From assembly GCA_949841465.1 (NCBI GenBank), contig CATKZW010000001.1, positions 1-64,000 on the forward strand: a DNA stretch of 64,000 nucleotides, in the 5' to 3' direction. Shown piece after piece: positions 62,159 to 64,000 of this stretch; positions within the stretch are counted from its first letter, which is position 1; each line of letters starts with the position of its first letter. This stretch comes from an uncultured Oscillospiraceae bacterium (GTDB lineage Bacteria; Bacillota; Clostridia; Oscillospirales; Oscillospiraceae). The notes beneath the pieces were generated by a model, which saw nothing but the letters and a program-made list of their open reading frames with translations, did not search any database and was not told the DNA's origin. Both the position numbers and the translations under genes were made by a program.

Positions 62159-62162
62159 GCAG

Positions 62163-62208
62163 GAAAACAGGGCCGGAGGACGTCAGTCCCCCAGCCCTGC
62201 TGTTTTCC
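62163..62208 (-). terminator. Terminator after the ABC ATPase
   Basis: On the minus strand GAAAACAGCAGGGC pairs with GGCCCTGTTTTC (a bulge and an inner GGGGAC/GTCCTC stem), ending in a T-run. It faces the plus-strand terminator at 62128-62158. Confidence 0.65.
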
Positions 62209-62215
62209 GTATGGA

Positions 62216-63835
62216 TCAGAACTTCAAGCTCCCCTGGGCGATGCACCGGCCGCTTCTGCGGTCGAAGAGGAGCACGCCGTCCCCGGATACGTCGATGTGC
62301 ACCCTGGAGCCGATGGTGAACAGCGTGCTGCCGAACACCACGCCGGTGAGCAGGAAATCCCCCAAACGCACTTTAATGGTGGACTCCATGCCGGTGGGCA
62401 TGGCGCCGTAGATCTCGCCCTCCAGCGCGCCGCCCTCCACAATGTCAATGAACTCGGGCCGCACGCCCAGCACCAGGTCCTCGTCGGTGAGCACCGGGTC
62501 CTCCTGGAGGGAGAAGTCCTCGTCTTCCACCTTGTCGATGTGGTAGCGGAACGTCTCGTCTTTGTTGCCCTTTTCCACAAAGCCCTTTTCCGCCGCCTTC
62601 TTCTTGTGTTCCTCGGCGGCTTTGGCGTCCTGGGCGTCCCGGGCCTTAAACCAGCCGGGCAGGTCCAGGGGTTTGGCGGGCTGGAACACCGCCTTCTTGT
62701 CCCCCAGGACAGTGAGTTCCACCCCGCCGTCGGCGCGCTGCTTCCCCTTGGCCTCGATGAAGTTAATGGAGGGGTTGCCCACAAAGTCGGCCACAAACAG
62801 GTTGTTAGGGCGGTTGTAGACGGTCAGCGGCGCGTCATACTGCTGGAGCACGCCGTTGTTGATCAGGCAGATCTGGGTGGCCAGGGTCATGGCCTCCATC
62901 TGGTCGTGGGTGACGTAGACAAAGGTGGAGCCGGTCTCCACATGGAGGCGCTGGAGCTCGTAGCGCATCTCCAGGCGCAGCTTGGCGTCCAGATTGGACA
63001 GGGGCTCGTCCATGAACAGCACGGAGGGCTCCGGGGCCAGGGTGCGGGCGATGGCCACCCGCTGCTGCTGGCCGCCGGACAGCTCGGCGGGGTAGCGGTC
63101 CATGAACATGCCGATCTTCACAATGCGGGACACCCGGCGGACGGACAGGTCGATCTCCTCGCGGGTCAGCTTCCGGGTTTCCATCACCACCTGCCCGCCC
63201 TGCACCACCTGGAACTCGTCGTTCAGGGTCTGGGCCTTGCGGGCGGCCTCCACCTTGGCCTGGAGGGCGGCAATCTCGCCGGACACGTCCTTGTTCTGCT
63301 CCAGGTGATAGCCGTACAGCTTCTTGGCGGTGTACAGGGAGATGGTAAAAGCGTCGATTAGCTTGATGTACGCCTTTTTCTCGTCGATTTTGCCCTTCTT
63401 GTCCCGGCACTCCTCCACGATCTTGGCCGCCTCGGCGGGATTCTTCAGAATCTCCGCCAGCCGGGCGGCGTTCTTGGCCTCGAAGTCGGTCTTGGGCAGG
63501 GGCTCCTTGATGTTGGACAGGCCAAAGGCGATGTTCTGGTACACCGTCATGTTGGGCCACAGGGCGTAGTTCTGGAACAGGAAGCCCACCTTCCGCTTGT
63601 TGGCGGGGACGTTGATGCCCAGGGCGCTGTCGAACACCACCTTGTCGCCGATGGTGATGCGGCCGCTGGTGGGGGTCTCCAGCCCGGCGATCATGCGCAG
63701 GGTGGTGGTCTTGCCGCAGCCGGAGGGGCCCAGCAGGGTGACAAAGGCGTTGTCCTGGATGACCAGGTCCAGGTCGTCCACGGCATAGAATTTGTTCCAC
63801 CGCTTGGTAATATGCTCTAATCTGATTTCAGGCAT
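62216..63835 (-). CDS. Sugar-type ABC transporter ATP-binding protein with large insertion
   Basis: 539 residues, against about 370 for UgpC/MsmK-type ATPases. Walker [11 protein letters not shown]-loop [22 protein letters not shown], signature [15 protein letters not shown], Walker [13 protein letters not shown], switch VTHDQMEAM and a C-terminal regulatory OB domain are all present. An insertion of about 115 residues, Lys/Glu-rich and helical, lies between the Q-loop and signature (about 112-230), and a second charged insertion (about 405-450) lies in the OB part. It energises import through the permease encoded 3 bp upstream. Confidence 0.9.
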   Translation of the reverse strand: MPEIRLEHITKRWNKFYAVDDLDLVIQDNAFVTLLGPSGCGKTTTLRMIAGLETPTSGRITIGDKVVFDSALGINVPANKRKVGFLFQNYALWPNMTVYQNIAFGLSNIKEPLPKTDFEAKNAARLAEILKNPAEAAKIVEECRDKKGKIDEKKAYIKLIDAFTISLYTAKKLYGYHLEQNKDVSGEIAALQAKVEAARKAQTLNDEFQVVQGGQVVMETRKLTREEIDLSVRRVSRIVKIGMFMDRYPAELSGGQQQRVAIARTLAPEPSVLFMDEPLSNLDAKLRLEMRYELQRLHVETGSTFVYVTHDQMEAMTLATQICLINNGVLQQYDAPLTVYNRPNNLFVADFVGNPSINFIEAKGKQRADGGVELTVLGDKKAVFQPAKPLDLPGWFKARDAQDAKAAEEHKKKAAEKGFVEKGNKDETFRYHIDKVEDEDFSLQEDPVLTDEDLVLGVRPEFIDIVEGGALEGEIYGAMPTGMESTIKVRLGDFLLTGVVFGSTLFTIGSRVHIDVSGDGVLLFDRRSGRCIAQGSLKF

Positions 63836-63838
63836 GGT

Positions 63839-64000
63839 TTAACCTCCTATTCCCTTGTCCAGGCTGGCCCCGGTGACCTTGTTGACCAGGGTGTTGCACA
63901 CCAGGATGGTGACGATCAGAATCAGGTTGATACCGCTGGAGAAGGCGTACAGGCCCATCTCGTCAAAGTAGTCCAAAGTGGTGGACAGGATGAAGCCCTG
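63839..64000 (-). CDS. ABC transporter permease, C-terminal fragment
   Basis: The last 53 codons before a TAA at 63839-63841 run off the right edge. They encode LSTTLDYFDEMGLYAFSSGINLILIVTILVCNTLVNKVTGASLDKG, the final transmembrane helix of a binding-protein-dependent sugar or oligosaccharide permease. Only 3 bp separate it from the ATPase start, so both belong to one operon extending beyond the window. Confidence 0.75.
   Translation of the reverse strand, partial: QGFILSTTLDYFDEMGLYAFSSGINLILIVTILVCNTLVNKVTGASLDKGIGG

Overview
The window is a GC-rich stretch of a Firmicutes chromosome, most likely a gut Oscillospiraceae member close to Flavonifractor, Lawsonibacter or Pseudoflavonifractor (inference). 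The reasons are the hrcA-grpE-dnaK-dnaJ order with a CIRCE operator, frequent GTG and TTG starts, a high-GC codon style, small AT-rich dispersed hairpin repeats, and a Listeria-like propanediol operon. No rRNA, tRNA, CRISPR array or insertion sequence was seen. The left end holds the start of a phage-tail-like protein and the right end the last codons of an ABC permease.

Layout. 1-6.7 kb (minus strand): tail-like fragment, murE, and the heat-shock operon hrcA-grpE-dnaK-dnaJ. 6.9-10.9 kb (plus): protein mannosyltransferase-like enzyme, PHP phosphatase, rpiB and a small HELMH protein. 10.9-15.2 kb: a 253-bp repeat element, then on the minus strand comEC, holA and an RNase M5-like Toprim gene. 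15.4-19.7 kb: HAD hydrolase, ferritin-like protein and a PcrA/UvrD helicase. 19.7-27.8 kb: a second repeat element, yjdF behind a probable riboswitch, and a methionine/one-carbon cluster (reactivation protein, metH, homocysteine methyltransferase-MTHFR fusion, C-S lyase) interrupted by one AT-rich foreign gene. 27.9-33.4 kb (minus): a membrane acyltransferase-glycosyltransferase fusion, an Na/Pi cotransporter and mntP behind a Mn riboswitch. 33.8-41.6 kb: an ABC exporter with a very long coiled-coil permease, an ATP-grasp protein, bioY under a BirA operator, and a CorA-like membrane protein.

41.9-61.0 kb is the main accessory system: a complete B12-dependent 1,2-propanediol utilisation (pdu) microcompartment. 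A PocR-domain kinase-like protein and an AraC-type response regulator precede pduQ. A TATAAT box with no recognisable -35 then starts pduA-B-C-D-E-G-H-K-J-L-eutJ-M-N-O-P-S-T-U-V. Diol dehydratase (PduCDE) makes propionaldehyde inside a protein shell (A, B, J, K, N, T, U). PduP and PduL convert it to propionyl-CoA and propionyl-phosphate, PduQ reduces part of it to propanol, PduGH and PduOS keep the cobalamin cofactor active, and EutJ, PduM and PduV have accessory roles. No kinase PduW, facilitator PduF or PduX lies in the window. Directly downstream sit a DUF4430 protein and an ECF S component, plausibly for cobalamin uptake.

Points most worth a second look: the PocR protein appears to be a catalytically degenerate kinase paired with a response regulator; PduM carries an extra flavoprotein-like domain; the PduK-like shell protein has a long acidic tail; an MITE-like AT-rich repeat family is spread through the window; and a 128-bp insertion has split a transcription terminator with a 14-bp duplication.
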